From Allorhizobium sonneratiae (lineage in GTDB: Bacteria; Pseudomonadota; Alphaproteobacteria; Rhizobiales; Rhizobiaceae): a stretch of DNA of 64,000 bases. A program made the position numbers and the translations under genes. The first letter of the stretch is position 1; each line of letters starts with the position of its first letter. The DNA is taken from NCBI RefSeq assembly GCF_023700755.1, contig NZ_JAMKOJ010000005.1:62001-126000 (forward strand). Reading direction: 5' to 3'. Under the pieces are notes generated by a model. That model was given only the letters and a program-made list of their open reading frames with translations, did no database searches and was not told the origin of the DNA. Below, piece after piece: positions 20,823 to 30,705 of the stretch.

Positions 20823-23800
20823 TCAATTAAAGCGACCTGCAGCATGGGCGAGCATGGTGTAAACCTTGCCCGTATCGGACGTCAAATAAGACTGAGTGAC
20901 GCTCTTGTCGCGATCCGTGCGGGATACGTCGGTCAGCAGCTTTTCGAAGTCAGCGATATAGCGGTCAACAGCCGTGCGGAATTCTGGTTCCCGGTCATAT
21001 TTACGCTTGATCTCATCAAAGGTCTGCTGACCTTTCAGAGTATAGAGCCGCCGGGTGAAGACATCGCGTTCTCCACGCTGGTAACGACGCCACAGATCGA
21101 CCGAAGCATCGTGATCAATGGCGCGAGCGATATCGACGGAAAGCGAGTTCAGCGATTCGACCATGTGGCGTGGATTGCGTGCATCGTTGCTGCGTGGCGG
21201 TTCGGCAGGACGTGTGCGGGAGGAGGGCGACGTAATGGTCTGCTCCTCACGGGAGGCGCCGCGCAGCAGGTCGCTGATCCAGCCGCCTGAAGGTTCAGAG
21301 GGCCCGGAGTTGTGGGATGCCTGATCGCTGGACATGCTACCGCGTAGACCGAGCATATCCGTTGCCGGGCGTGCTGCGGCAGGCTGTGCCGCAGGTGTTT
21401 GCGCAGCAATGGCGGGGCGCTGGGCGGCAGGGGCTGCCGGTGCGCTGGTGTAAGAGGCAGGCTGTTGTGCCGGGCGACGGTCAGGCTGGCGCTGTGGTTG
21501 CGCAGGCTGAGCGGCCTGTCGTGGGGCCTGCGGAGCTGACACTTCAAGCTGCTGCGCCGAGCGACCAACCAACTGGGAAATGTCCTGCAGTGCCTTGATC
21601 TGTTCGGCGACCGCACGGCGCATGGCACCGGCACTTTCCTTGGCTTCCTCCGGCAAGTCGAATGCTCCGCGCTTCAACTCATCGCGGGTCATGTCGAGTT
21701 CCTGGCGGATATCCTGAGCGGCACGGCGGATTTCATCCGTTGCACCTGAGAAGCGGTTGAGGGCATCTTCAACGGCTTGACGAACCGCATCGCGCATCTT
21801 CTGTGCCGTTCCATCCGATTTCTGACCGGCTTCGGAAAGAATTTTGTCAACATCGGCAAGAGATGCGGACAGGCCACCGCGCAGTCGGTTTGCCAGATCG
21901 GCAGAACGCTGTTCGGCTTCGCTGAGGGTGGATTGGATCGAGCGTGTCGCGTCCTCTCCAGCTGATAGAAGGGCATTGCGCATCGAGCTTGCAGTCGATT
22001 TGGCACGCTGTTCGGTTTCACCGAGAATCTGGCCGATATCGGAGAAGGACTGTTCGATGCTGCCGCGCAAATTGCCGGTGACCTGCATGGACCGGCTTTC
22101 TGCTTGATCGAAGGCCTGCGCCACCATGCCAGCGAGGGACTGCATGGTCTGCTCGATCGATTCCGACCGCTTGACGATACCGATGGAAAGATCACGCAGA
22201 GCTTGCTGGCGTTCCTCCAGAGTGCCGGCCAGATTGGACTGGGCTGCCGCCAGAAGATCGGAAGCCTGACCGAGAATTTTGGTGTGGTCGCCAAAGCGAC
22301 CGACAATGCTGGTAACCTGATTGAGCGCCTGATCGGAAACGGCCGAGAGTCGTTCAAGATTGCTTTCCAGCAGACGGCCCGATGTACCCAGCACATCCGC
22401 AGCCTTGCTGGTGGTGGCTGCCAGACGATCGGTTGTTGCACCAAACTGACGATCGGCATCGTTGAGAGAGCGTGCAGCCTGCTCAACCGTTGTGTGAAGC
22501 GACTGGTTTGTTTCGGAAATCCGCTCGATCATCTGGGTGGCGCTTGTACTCAGAGACTGCTCGGTGGCGTTCATCTGGCGGGCTGCTTCGGCAGCACGCG
22601 CTGCAAGTTGATCGGCAAGCTGATTGTTTTCCTGGCGCAACAGGCTGGCGCTCTGCTCTCCGGCCCTTGCGATACGCTCGGCAGCTTCACGACCCACCTC
22701 GGAGACCTGCTCAACCGTTGGTCTGGCCTTTTCATCGATCAGGCGCGACAGTTCAGCCGTGCGTCCGGCGAGCATCGAGTTGAGGTCACGAGTACGCTCA
22801 TCAAGCGTTGCGCGGATGGCGTTGCCACGGGCATCGAGGGCCTTGTCCACTGAAGACAAGGTCGAGGCAATGTCCTCATTGGTGGCCGACAGTGTGGTGC
22901 GAATGGCTTCAGCGCGCTCGTTCAGCGCCTTTTGTGCTTCGTTCAGAGAGCTTGCCACTGTCTCCGCCTTGCTGGTGAGCGTGGTCTGAGCATCGGCAAC
23001 CTTACGCACAATGGCGTCGCCTGCTTCGGAGAAGCTCTGGGCGAGAAGGGCACCCTGACCGGCCAGACGGTTCTGGGTCTCGCCCAGACGGCGGCTCAGA
23101 TCCTCAGACTGTTCGCGAACCGTGCGGGTAAAGTCCTCATTGCGGGCGCTCACCGTCTCGGCAAATTGCTGGCCTGTTCGGCTCATCAGTTCGGCGGCGC
23201 GCTGGGCTTCGCTGTCCATCTCGCGGGTGGTGCCGGCCACGGCCTCGCGCAGAGACGAGGCAAGACCTGCAGCCTTGCCCTCGATTGTGTCGTTCACGCT
23301 TTGCAGGCCCATGGTGAGCGCGCGGTTCATCGTAGTCAGACGTTCATCAATCTGGCTCGTGCGGGTGTCGAAGGTTTCGTTCACCCTGTCGGTTGCCGCC
23401 CCCAGCGTCTGTTCCAGCCTGCTTGCAGCCGTGTCGCTGGCCTGTTCCAGATGGGCGATATTGTCCGACAGCTTGGCAGCGACTTTTTCACCGGCTTCGG
23501 TGATCTTGACATCTGCGCCTTCCAGGCTGTTCTGGATATGATTTTCCAGAGAGCTGAGGCTTGTCTCGATCCGACCGCTTGTTTCGGACAGGCGGTGGGT
23601 AACACTGTCGATGGAACCTTCAATCCGTGTGGAAAACTCCTCTGCCGTGCGGCTAATGCCCTGTGCGGCTTCGCTGAACTGGCCAGCGATGGCACCAGCG
23701 GAGCCGCGCAGGCGCTCTTCCAGATCACGGCTGCTGGTTTCGATTGCTGCCCGCAGGCTGTCCTGCTTTTCCTCAAGCGTCATTTCCAGCATTCCGGCGC

Positions 23801-26800
23801 TTGCAGCAATGGTTGCGCCGATAGCAAGTCCCTGTTCTTGAAGTGTATTTTCAATATTGGTCGAGGCTTGGCCAAGCGTGGTGGCAATGGCGTTGCCCCG
23901 CTCGTCAAGGGTCTGGCGCAGACGGCTATGATTGGTTTCAAAGCTGTCCTGCAGCCGATGCGCTGCACTCGAAAGGCCTTCTTCTATGCGCGAAACGCCA
24001 GCGCCGAGTGACATTTCGATCCTGTCGCCATTCGTCTCAAGGGTCGATGCAAGATGCCTTGTATGGGTTTCAAGCGACTGGTCGAGCCGCATCTGGCTGC
24101 GCTCGTAAGCTCCGATAATCTGCTCGGCCTTGTTGCTGACACTGGCCTCGATCCGGCTGTCCGCATCACTGGCCGTTTCAATCAAGTGGCTGAGTTTCTG
24201 ATCGATTGCGCCGGATAGGCGAGCTTCTCCATCCTGGAAGACTGAACGCAGCACGTCAGTCTTGCCTGAGAGAGCAAGTTCAATCCGCATATCGGCATCG
24301 TTTGCAGCATCCGCGATCTGCTCGATTTTGCTATCAAGCGTCTTCGCCAGACGGGCTTCACTGTCCTCATATGCGCTGCGAATGGCATCGGCCTTGCCGC
24401 CGAGAGCCCGCTCAAGACGATAATCCGCCTGGCCGAGGGTCTCAGTCAGTTCGGAGAGCTTGGCGTCAACGGTTTCTGACAGGCGACCGTGATTGTCTTC
24501 GTAAACCGAGCGAATGGCGTCCATGCGGTTGCCAAGCGTCAGCTCGAGCCGCATGTCAGCATCGGCGGCAACCATGCTGATCTGCTGGACTTTCGCATCG
24601 AGAGTGCGGGTCAGTCGTTCCTGGCCTGCCTCGTAAACGCTGCGCATAGCCTCGGCGCGTGATCCGAATGCCTGCTCCAGACGGTTGTCCGTCTGGTCTG
24701 CCGCTTCGATCAACTTGTCAAGCTTCTGATCTATCACGCCGGAGAGACGGTTTTCTCCATCCTCGAAGACGGAACGGATCACGTCGACCTTGCCGGAAAG
24801 GGCCAGATCAATCCGCATGTCGGCATCGTTTGCGGCATCGGCAATTTGCTCGACCTTGCTGTCGAGTGTGCGGGCAAGACGGCCTTCACCTTCTTCGAAT
24901 GCCGCACGCATGGCGTCAGCCTTGGAACCCAGCGCCTGTTCGATACGGCTGTCGGCATTGTTAAGGGTTTCTGCGAGGTCGGAGAGCTTGGCGTCAACCG
25001 TACCGGCAAGACGTCCTTCGTTTTCCTCGTAGACGGCGCGAATGGCATCCATGCGGCTGCCCAGCGTCAGTTCAAGGCGCATGTCGGCATCGTTTGCGGC
25101 ATCGGCAATCTGCTCGACCTTGGTGTCGAGTGTGCGGGCAAGACGGCCTTCACCTTCTTCGAATGCCGCACGCATGGCGTCAGCCTTGGAACCCAGCGCC
25201 TGTTCGATACGGCTGTCGGCATTGTTAAGGGTTTCTGCGAGGTCGGAGAGCTTGGCGTCAACCGTACCGGCAAGACGTCCTTCGTTTTCCTCATAGACGG
25301 CGCGAATGGCATCCATGCGGCTGCCCAGCGTCAGTTCAAGGCGCATGTCGGCATCGTTTGCGGCATCGGCAATCTGCTCGACCTTGCTGTCGAGTGTGCG
25401 GGCAAGACGGCCTTCACCTTCTTCGAATGCCGCACGCATGGCGTCAGCCTTGGAACCCAGCGCCTGTTCGATACGGCTGTCGGCATTGTTAAGGGTTTCT
25501 GCGAGGTCGGAGAGCTTGGCGTCAACCGTACCGGCAAGACGTCCTTCGTTTTCCTCATAGACGGCGCGAATGGCATCCATGCGGCTGCCCAGCGTCAGTT
25601 CAAGGCGCATGTCGGCATCGTTTGCGGCATCGGCAATCTGCTCGACCTTGCTGTCGAGTGTGCGGGCAAGACGGCCTTCACCTTCTTCGAATGCCGCACG
25701 CATGGCGTCAGCCTTGGAACCCAGCGCCTGTTCGATACGGCTGTCGGCATTGTTAAGGGTTTCTGCGAGGTCGGAGAGCTTGGCGTCAACCGTACCGGCA
25801 AGACGTCCTTCGTTTTCCTCGTAGACGGCGCGAATGGCATCCATGCGGCTGCCCAGCGTCAGTTCAAGGCGCATGTCGGCATCGTTTGCGGCATCGGCAA
25901 TCTGCTCGACCTTGGTGTCAAGTGTGCGTGTAAGGCGGGATTCACCCTCTTCATAGGCGGCACGAATGGCTTCGGCCTTGCCTTCAAACGCGGCTGTCAG
26001 ACGGGAATCTGCACCCTCCGTTGCTTCAACGATCGTGCGCGCCGTCTGGTTCAGTGTCTCGGCAAGACGTGTTTCCGTCGTCGTCACGGCCTCGACGATC
26101 GAGCCGGAGGTTTCTGTCAGCAGACCGGAAATCCGTTCCTGACTTTCGGACAGCTGATTGACAATGGCACCGGAACGGTTGGCCAGAGTCTCATCGAACC
26201 GTGTCTGGCTATAGTTCAGGCTGTCGTTCAAGGCCTGACTACGCTCGGCCATGATCTGGTCGATGCGGGTCTGGGCATGGGCAATCGTCTTGTCAAGCTG
26301 CTGGCGGCGCAGTTCCAGCGCATCGGCCAGTTCCTGGGAATGGCGGGCAAGGGCGCTGGTCATCACCTCCTGATTGCTGCCGAGTGTGGCAGCAAGGGTC
26401 AGGGAATGATCGGTCATAGTGGTTCCGAGCCGCTCGAGCGAGGTCGTCAGAATGCCGTCTATGGCCGTCGATCCGCCCGAAAGCGTCTCGTTGATACGGG
26501 TGAGACTGTCATGCAGCTTGCCATCCAGCGTTCCGGCGCGGCTGTCGAAGGCATTGGCGAACTCGTTCATCCGATCGTCGAATGTTGTGTTCATCTGGCC
26601 GATCGTTGCTTTAAGCCGATCTTCGAAAAGACCGGTTCTGAGCTCGATATCGACCATGGCGTCTTCGGCATTGGTCTCCAGACTTTGCCGGAAGGAGGCC
26701 GATTTTTCGTCCAGGGACGTGTTCAGTCGGTTGAGTGCCTCCGTCAGGCTGCCGGAAATTTTCGCCTCGCCGTCGTTGAAGCCCTGGGTAATGTCACGGG

Positions 26801-28046
26801 TGCGGGCGGCAAGCGTTTCATTGAGCTGCTTGGCCCGTTCGTTCAGCGCGAGATTGAGCTTCTCTGCACTGGCATTCAACGTGGTGGCGCGGGTTTCGAA
26901 CTGTTTCAGTATTGCATCGCCATGGTCCGACATGGTCGATGTCAACGATTTCAGGCGATCATCGAATTCGTTGGAGAGCGAGAAACCGGCAGCGCTCAGC
27001 GTCTGCACCATGTCATCGGCTTTCGACGACAGAAGCTGATCCAGTGCACCAACAGCAGCATTGGATTTTTCTGAAATAGCGGCTGCTCTGGTGTCGATCA
27101 TCGAGGCGAAAGCCTCGCCGGAGGTGGCCAGCCGGACACCGATTTCTTCGGCAGCAAGCGACAGCTCTTCTTTCAGAAGATCGTGTGTGCCGACAATCGA
27201 GGAGCGGATGCGGTCGGCATGGTTGACGATGGCGTCACGCTCGGCAGACAGTTCCTGCACCAGATTGCGCACGCGCATTTCATTGTCGCTATAGCTGCGC
27301 TCCAGCGCGTTGACCTCGGAGTGGACGAGGGTTTCCAACTCGCTTGCCCGGGCAATGGTGCGTTCGATACCTTCGTTCATGGCCGCGACCTCACGGCGTA
27401 CGGCCTGACCGACCGACATGATGCGTTCGCTGGCAATGGTTTCCGGCTCGGAAAGACGCAACGCAACTTCAGCCATGGAGCGTGCGGCATTGCGCATGTC
27501 CTGCGCGCGCGACATCATGATGGCGAAGGAAAAGAAGACAAAAACCGGCAGAATGGTCCCGACAATCAGGGCCACCAGACCCGGATTGGCCGCAAGACCG
27601 GCGGCACCGCCGGTCCACAGCGACGATCCGTAGATAAACTGGGCAAAGCCGAAACCGGCTGCTGCCCACAGGATGGAAACGATCGTGGCATTGCGCATGG
27701 GGTGACCGCCGCCGGAGGCGTTTTCCAGCGATTTCATCAGAGCCGTCGGGCTGCGGCGCGAGCCGTCATTGGCTGGTGCAAGCGAAGGCGATTTTGCCGG
27801 CGCCTGCTTCTGCTTCGGTTCGGCTGCAGTTTTTACCGGCTTTTGCGATTTTGTCAGGGCTTCCCTTGCGGCAGGCTTGGTTGCGGCAGACTTTGCCGAA
27901 CTTGCCGGTTTGGCTGCTTCTGGCGCCGCTGCTGGCTGCTGGACTGGCGTATCGTCGTCATCGTCCTCGAAGTCGATCCTCAAGGCGGCCTCAAGGGCCT
28001 GGAAAGCGCTATCGTCGATCGACTCGCTTGTCTTGTTGTTCGCCAT
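20823..28046 (-). CDS. Giant coiled-coil membrane protein, Growth Pole Ring (GPR/RgsE)-like
   Basis: A 2407-residue protein. Residues 1-115 are acidic then Ala/Lys/Pro-rich and probably cytoplasmic. Two membrane helices follow (about 119-141 and 155-178). Most of the rest, to about residue 2130, is helical repeat sequence with 11- and 44-residue periodicity of apolipoprotein/hendecad type. A Pro/Gln/Ala-rich linker (about 2135-2280) leads to a conserved C-terminal helical domain (SVDIARAIDHDASVDLWRRY). This architecture matches the A. tumefaciens GPR protein, which forms a ring at the growing pole and is needed for unipolar growth, and RgsE of Sinorhizobium. GPR of strain C58 is shorter (about 2115 residues as I recall); four near-identical 88-residue units here could explain much of the excess. 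Homology is inferred from architecture. Confidence 0.85.
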   Translation of the reverse strand: MANNKTSESIDDSAFQALEAALRIDFEDDDDDTPVQQPAAAPEAAKPASSAKSAATKPAAREALTKSQKPVKTAAEPKQKQAPAKSPSLAPANDGSRRSPTALMKSLENASGGGHPMRNATIVSILWAAAGFGFAQFIYGSSLWTGGAAGLAANPGLVALIVGTILPVFVFFSFAIMMSRAQDMRNAARSMAEVALRLSEPETIASERIMSVGQAVRREVAAMNEGIERTIARASELETLVHSEVNALERSYSDNEMRVRNLVQELSAERDAIVNHADRIRSSIVGTHDLLKEELSLAAEEIGVRLATSGEAFASMIDTRAAAISEKSNAAVGALDQLLSSKADDMVQTLSAAGFSLSNEFDDRLKSLTSTMSDHGDAILKQFETRATTLNASAEKLNLALNERAKQLNETLAARTRDITQGFNDGEAKISGSLTEALNRLNTSLDEKSASFRQSLETNAEDAMVDIELRTGLFEDRLKATIGQMNTTFDDRMNEFANAFDSRAGTLDGKLHDSLTRINETLSGGSTAIDGILTTSLERLGTTMTDHSLTLAATLGSNQEVMTSALARHSQELADALELRRQQLDKTIAHAQTRIDQIMAERSQALNDSLNYSQTRFDETLANRSGAIVNQLSESQERISGLLTETSGSIVEAVTTTETRLAETLNQTARTIVEATEGADSRLTAAFEGKAEAIRAAYEEGESRLTRTLDTKVEQIADAANDADMRLELTLGSRMDAIRAVYEENEGRLAGTVDAKLSDLAETLNNADSRIEQALGSKADAMRAAFEEGEGRLARTLDSKVEQIADAANDADMRLELTLGSRMDAIRAVYEENEGRLAGTVDAKLSDLAETLNNADSRIEQALGSKADAMRAAFEEGEGRLARTLDSKVEQIADAANDADMRLELTLGSRMDAIRAVYEENEGRLAGTVDAKLSDLAETLNNADSRIEQALGSKADAMRAAFEEGEGRLARTLDTKVEQIADAANDADMRLELTLGSRMDAIRAVYEENEGRLAGTVDAKLSDLAETLNNADSRIEQALGSKADAMRAAFEEGEGRLARTLDSKVEQIADAANDADMRIDLALSGKVDVIRSVFEDGENRLSGVIDQKLDKLIEAADQTDNRLEQAFGSRAEAMRSVYEAGQERLTRTLDAKVQQISMVAADADMRLELTLGNRMDAIRSVYEDNHGRLSETVDAKLSELTETLGQADYRLERALGGKADAIRSAYEDSEARLAKTLDSKIEQIADAANDADMRIELALSGKTDVLRSVFQDGEARLSGAIDQKLSHLIETASDADSRIEASVSNKAEQIIGAYERSQMRLDQSLETHTRHLASTLETNGDRIEMSLGAGVSRIEEGLSSAAHRLQDSFETNHSRLRQTLDERGNAIATTLGQASTNIENTLQEQGLAIGATIAASAGMLEMTLEEKQDSLRAAIETSSRDLEERLRGSAGAIAGQFSEAAQGISRTAEEFSTRIEGSIDSVTHRLSETSGRIETSLSSLENHIQNSLEGADVKITEAGEKVAAKLSDNIAHLEQASDTAASRLEQTLGAATDRVNETFDTRTSQIDERLTTMNRALTMGLQSVNDTIEGKAAGLASSLREAVAGTTREMDSEAQRAAELMSRTGQQFAETVSARNEDFTRTVREQSEDLSRRLGETQNRLAGQGALLAQSFSEAGDAIVRKVADAQTTLTSKAETVASSLNEAQKALNERAEAIRTTLSATNEDIASTLSSVDKALDARGNAIRATLDERTRDLNSMLAGRTAELSRLIDEKARPTVEQVSEVGREAAERIARAGEQSASLLRQENNQLADQLAARAAEAARQMNATEQSLSTSATQMIERISETNQSLHTTVEQAARSLNDADRQFGATTDRLAATTSKAADVLGTSGRLLESNLERLSAVSDQALNQVTSIVGRFGDHTKILGQASDLLAAAQSNLAGTLEERQQALRDLSIGIVKRSESIEQTMQSLAGMVAQAFDQAESRSMQVTGNLRGSIEQSFSDIGQILGETEQRAKSTASSMRNALLSAGEDATRSIQSTLSEAEQRSADLANRLRGGLSASLADVDKILSEAGQKSDGTAQKMRDAVRQAVEDALNRFSGATDEIRRAAQDIRQELDMTRDELKRGAFDLPEEAKESAGAMRRAVAEQIKALQDISQLVGRSAQQLEVSAPQAPRQAAQPAQPQRQPDRRPAQQPASYTSAPAAPAAQRPAIAAQTPAAQPAAARPATDMLGLRGSMSSDQASHNSGPSEPSGGWISDLLRGASREEQTITSPSSRTRPAEPPRSNDARNPRHMVESLNSLSVDIARAIDHDASVDLWRRYQRGERDVFTRRLYTLKGQQTFDEIKRKYDREPEFRTAVDRYIADFEKLLTDVSRTDRDKSVTQSYLTSDTGKVYTMLAHAAGRFN
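24814..25869 (-). repeat. Four 264-bp near-identical tandem repeats inside the GPR-like gene
   Basis: The same sequence begins at 24814, 25078, 25342, 25606 and, as a partial fifth copy, 25870. Each interval is exactly 264 bp (88 codons) with only a few substitutions, such as a C/G change giving S or T in TLDSKVEQ/TLDTKVEQ and a T/C change near 24845. Each unit holds two related 44-residue halves (one with LGSRMDAIRAVYEENEGRL, the other with LGSKADAMRAAFEEGEGRL). More diverged copies flank the array. The DNA identity implies recent duplication or ongoing homogenisation. Confidence 0.95.
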
Positions 28047-28662
28047 AGGTACGCCTCGCTAACACCAAACTCATGCCGGACGCCTCAGTGGATACCAACC
28101 GGTTTCCGTGCGGATCCGTTTACTGAAGCAGGATTTTGTCCGAAAGCAGGAACGGTGTTTTGCTGCCGTTCTACCAGAACAATCCCACTATGCCGTTCAT
28201 GCTAAAACGGCCTTGCGGCTGAAACCGTCTCCCGTCTCGGCGACCCAGTGTACCGCGCCTTAGCACAAAGCTCGAGGCGTATCGGCCACGTCTGCCGCGC
28301 AGGCCTTTAACCGTTGCGCCAGTCAGCTGTCGCCGGACCGTATTCGGCCCCAGCCTATCCATAGCACCACGCAGCCGGAACGGCAAAAACCCGTGCCATG
28401 GACAAATTTCCACTCGTTCCGTAGTGACACATAACCTGCGAGGATACAATTAATTCCGGGACTTATCCTGTGGTGATCTCAGGCTTATTAACATAATTTA
28501 AAGGATCACGGGCTCGAAAACACGAAATTTATCAGATTTTAACGGAAATTAACCATATATCAAAATTTTATCGCTGTGTCAGACAGAATTTAACCCCATT
28601 CCGAGGTTTGAGAAGCATGGTCAAAGATAACAAAAGAAATGACTAAATAAGGATTGTATGTG
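28047..28662. other. 616-bp intergenic region between the GPR-like and Hpt genes
   Basis: No convincing gene is present. The first half is GC-rich; the second half, from about 28440, is AT-rich and would hold the promoter of the Hpt gene. At 28539-28556 two TTAA half-sites 6 bp apart end in TTAACCAT, a sequence resembling the binding motif of the cell-cycle regulator CtrA, about 107 bp before the Hpt start. The GPR-like gene reads away from here on the other strand and shares this region. Confidence 0.5.
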
Positions 28663-29031
28663 ATGGCTGTTCCCAACATTGCCTTCGAGGCCCCGGAAAT
28701 GGACTCCGGGCGTGCGTTAAAGCAGGGCCGACCAATCGATCTCGTGCATCTTGCCACGCAGACCATGGGTGACAAGACCCTGGAAATGGAAGTTCTTCAG
28801 ATGTTTGCCAAACAGGCTCGTTCCTGCCTGCAGGCGTTGGCGCGCGAAGGGGAAAATGCAGGTGCTGTAGCGCATCGGCTGAAAGGCGCGGCCAATGCGG
28901 TTGGCGCTTTCGATGTGGCTGCCATTGCTGCTGAGATTGAGGCGAAAGGGGCTGATGCATCGCGCATTGCAGCCGTGACGCTTTCTGTCATCGAGGCGGA
29001 AAATTTCATTCTGAAATTGTCTCGAGCCTAA
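28663..29031 (+). CDS. Histidine phosphotransfer (Hpt) domain protein
   Basis: A 122-residue single-domain Hpt protein. The phosphoacceptor helix is visible as VAHRLKGAANAVGA, matching the HxLKG(A/S) consensus, within a four-helix bundle (DLVHLATQTMGDKTLEMEVLQMF precedes it). Such proteins relay phosphate between a hybrid kinase and a response regulator. Neither is encoded next to it, so it is an orphan. The ATG is chosen; TTG 28654 and GTG 28660 are possible, since AAGGA sits close before them. A CtrA-like site upstream suggests cell-cycle control. Confidence 0.85.
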   Translation: MAVPNIAFEAPEMDSGRALKQGRPIDLVHLATQTMGDKTLEMEVLQMFAKQARSCLQALAREGENAGAVAHRLKGAANAVGAFDVAAIAAEIEAKGADASRIAAVTLSVIEAENFILKLSRA

Positions 29032-29262
29032 ACTAACTGTCCTTTTATGCTTGACGCAGGGTATGTGCCGAAATGGTGCATCTTTTCTGTTTTGATACAG
29101 GGCAGGGAAGTGCCGTGCTGACATGATTGAGTATACCGGTTTGGTCCAGATGGTGTTTCCTCCGGTTGACCGGGTTTAAAAATCGTGGAACACGGGTCGT
29201 TCAGAGCCTGATGGTTGTTTTACGGGCAGCCACAGGCATGTGAACGACAACAGGACAGGCCT

Positions 29263-29583
29263 ATGACGAAACTCACCATTATTGCCTTTGACGGCACCCG
29301 TTACGATCTCGATGTGGCCAAGGGTTCGACGGTGATGGAAAATGCGGTGCGCAATTCAGTGCCCGGAATCGACGCTGAATGTGGCGGTGCCTGTGCCTGT
29401 GCCACCTGTCATGTCTATGTCGACGATGCCTGGACGGCTGCGGCCGGCCAGCCGCAGCCGATGGAAGAAGATATGCTGGATTTTGCCACAGATGTGCGGC
29501 CCAATTCACGTCTGTCCTGTCAGATCAAGATGACGGATGCGCTCGACGGACTTGTCGTCCATGTGCCGGAACGGCAGGGATAA
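29263..29583 (+). CDS. Adrenodoxin-type [2Fe-2S] ferredoxin
   Basis: A 106-residue ferredoxin of the vertebrate/ISC type. The cluster ligands are visible as CGGACACATC (C-x5-C-x2-C) and a fourth cysteine in RLSCQIKM. It begins with the beta-grasp strand [18 protein letters not shown]. It probably carries electrons for iron-sulfur cluster assembly, a monooxygenase or another oxidoreductase; no partner lies beside it. The start is the ATG preceding the conserved strand, and the upstream extension is not conserved in character. Confidence 0.93.
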   Translation: MTKLTIIAFDGTRYDLDVAKGSTVMENAVRNSVPGIDAECGGACACATCHVYVDDAWTAAAGQPQPMEEDMLDFATDVRPNSRLSCQIKMTDALDGLVVHVPERQG

Positions 29584-29613
29584 TTTATGTCTCAGTGATA
29601 TCTGGCAAAGGCT

Positions 29614-30705
29614 TCATGGCGCGTTGCGGCTGGGTTTGTAAAAACGGCCATCGCGCCATTCCAGAAGCTGGAACGGGTTGTGCGTCATCTCATGAGCGCT
29701 GCTGAAGCTGATGGGGCCGATTACGGTTCGGGTTTTGGTTTTGTTGATGGCTGCATCCCAGCCGATCTGCTGATCGTGACGGACTGTGTCGGCGGCGGCG
29801 AGAAACTGAATTGCCGCATAGGCTGGCAATGTATAGCCATCCGGTTCAGTTGAATGCCTGCGCAGGCTTGCGACAACGTCCTTGGCCTCTGGCAGGTCGG
29901 CATAATCGGGCAGCGTAATGGCGAGTACGCCATCTGGCAGGGGAACAGCGCCGTCTGCCGCTCTGAGTGCGTCGCTTCCCATGATGGTCAGAGGAATTTT
30001 TTCTAAACCGGCATCGCGCGCAATCATGGCGATGTCGTTTCTGTCGCCGCTGATGAAGGCATGACTGACGCCTGCGCGCTGCAAACGCCGCACCAGGGCG
30101 ATCTGCTGGTCCTGTCCAGGCCGGTAGGTGTCGGTGAAAACCGGTTTCATGCCGCGCTCTTCGAGCGGCTGGCGTATGACATCCACCAGTGAGCGTGCGC
30201 CAATCGTGCCATCGTCGATGATGGCGAAGGCATCGCTGGCCCAGTTGCCGACAATGGCGTCAACAATCTTATCCTGCTCGTCCCTGCCGGATGGCCCCAT
30301 GCGAAACAGTGGCCAGCCGTGTTTGACAGCATCGTCCATGATGGTCTGACCGCGAATGGACAGCGTGAGGGCAGGGATATCGGCCTGCGCCAGAGCGGCC
30401 AGCGAGCCTTCCAGACTTTCGCTACACAGAAAACCGATGGCGGCATCCACTTTCGCCGCGAGCAATTTACGGGCAATGGTGTCGGCGCTGCCATCTGTGC
30501 ACGGTTCGTCAATCGGCAAGACAGTCATGTCGAGAGAATCGGCTGCGGCATTCGCACCAGCTCGGATTTCATCGCCCAGAATGGCAAAAGTTCCCCCCTT
30601 TGGTGCCACCACGCCGATGGTGAAAGCCTGGGATGGAGAGGCGGCGAACACAAAGGCCATGGTGATGCAGACCGCACCTTTCTGGCGTAAAACATCGATA
30701 AACAT
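29614..30705 (-). CDS. Periplasmic ligand-binding protein, branched-chain amino acid ABC transporter type
   Basis: A 363-residue exported protein of the Peripla_BP_6/LivK family. The signal peptide is MFIDVLRQKGAVCITMAFVF with cleavage near SQA-F. The mature part starts FTIGVVAPKGGTFAILGDEI, the typical first beta strand and ligand loop, and later has GPSGRDEQ and HAFISGDRNDIAMIARDAG. No permease or ATPase genes are adjacent, so it is an orphan binding protein and its ligand is unknown. A longer open frame adds 27 residues without a signal-peptide-like start, so the internal ATG is chosen. Confidence 0.85.
   Translation of the reverse strand: MFIDVLRQKGAVCITMAFVFAASPSQAFTIGVVAPKGGTFAILGDEIRAGANAAADSLDMTVLPIDEPCTDGSADTIARKLLAAKVDAAIGFLCSESLEGSLAALAQADIPALTLSIRGQTIMDDAVKHGWPLFRMGPSGRDEQDKIVDAIVGNWASDAFAIIDDGTIGARSLVDVIRQPLEERGMKPVFTDTYRPGQDQQIALVRRLQRAGVSHAFISGDRNDIAMIARDAGLEKIPLTIMGSDALRAADGAVPLPDGVLAITLPDYADLPEAKDVVASLRRHSTEPDGYTLPAYAAIQFLAAADTVRHDQQIGWDAAINKTKTRTVIGPISFSSAHEMTHNPFQLLEWRDGRFYKPSRNAP

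Noticed and set aside
24814..25869. CRISPR-like array
   Set aside because: The regular 264-bp repeats have no spacers and stay in frame within one gene.
24846..27074. 742-codon open frame on the plus strand over the repeat array
   Set aside because: It is antisense to the GPR-like gene and repeats every 88 codons because the underlying DNA does; no ribosome site or family likeness.
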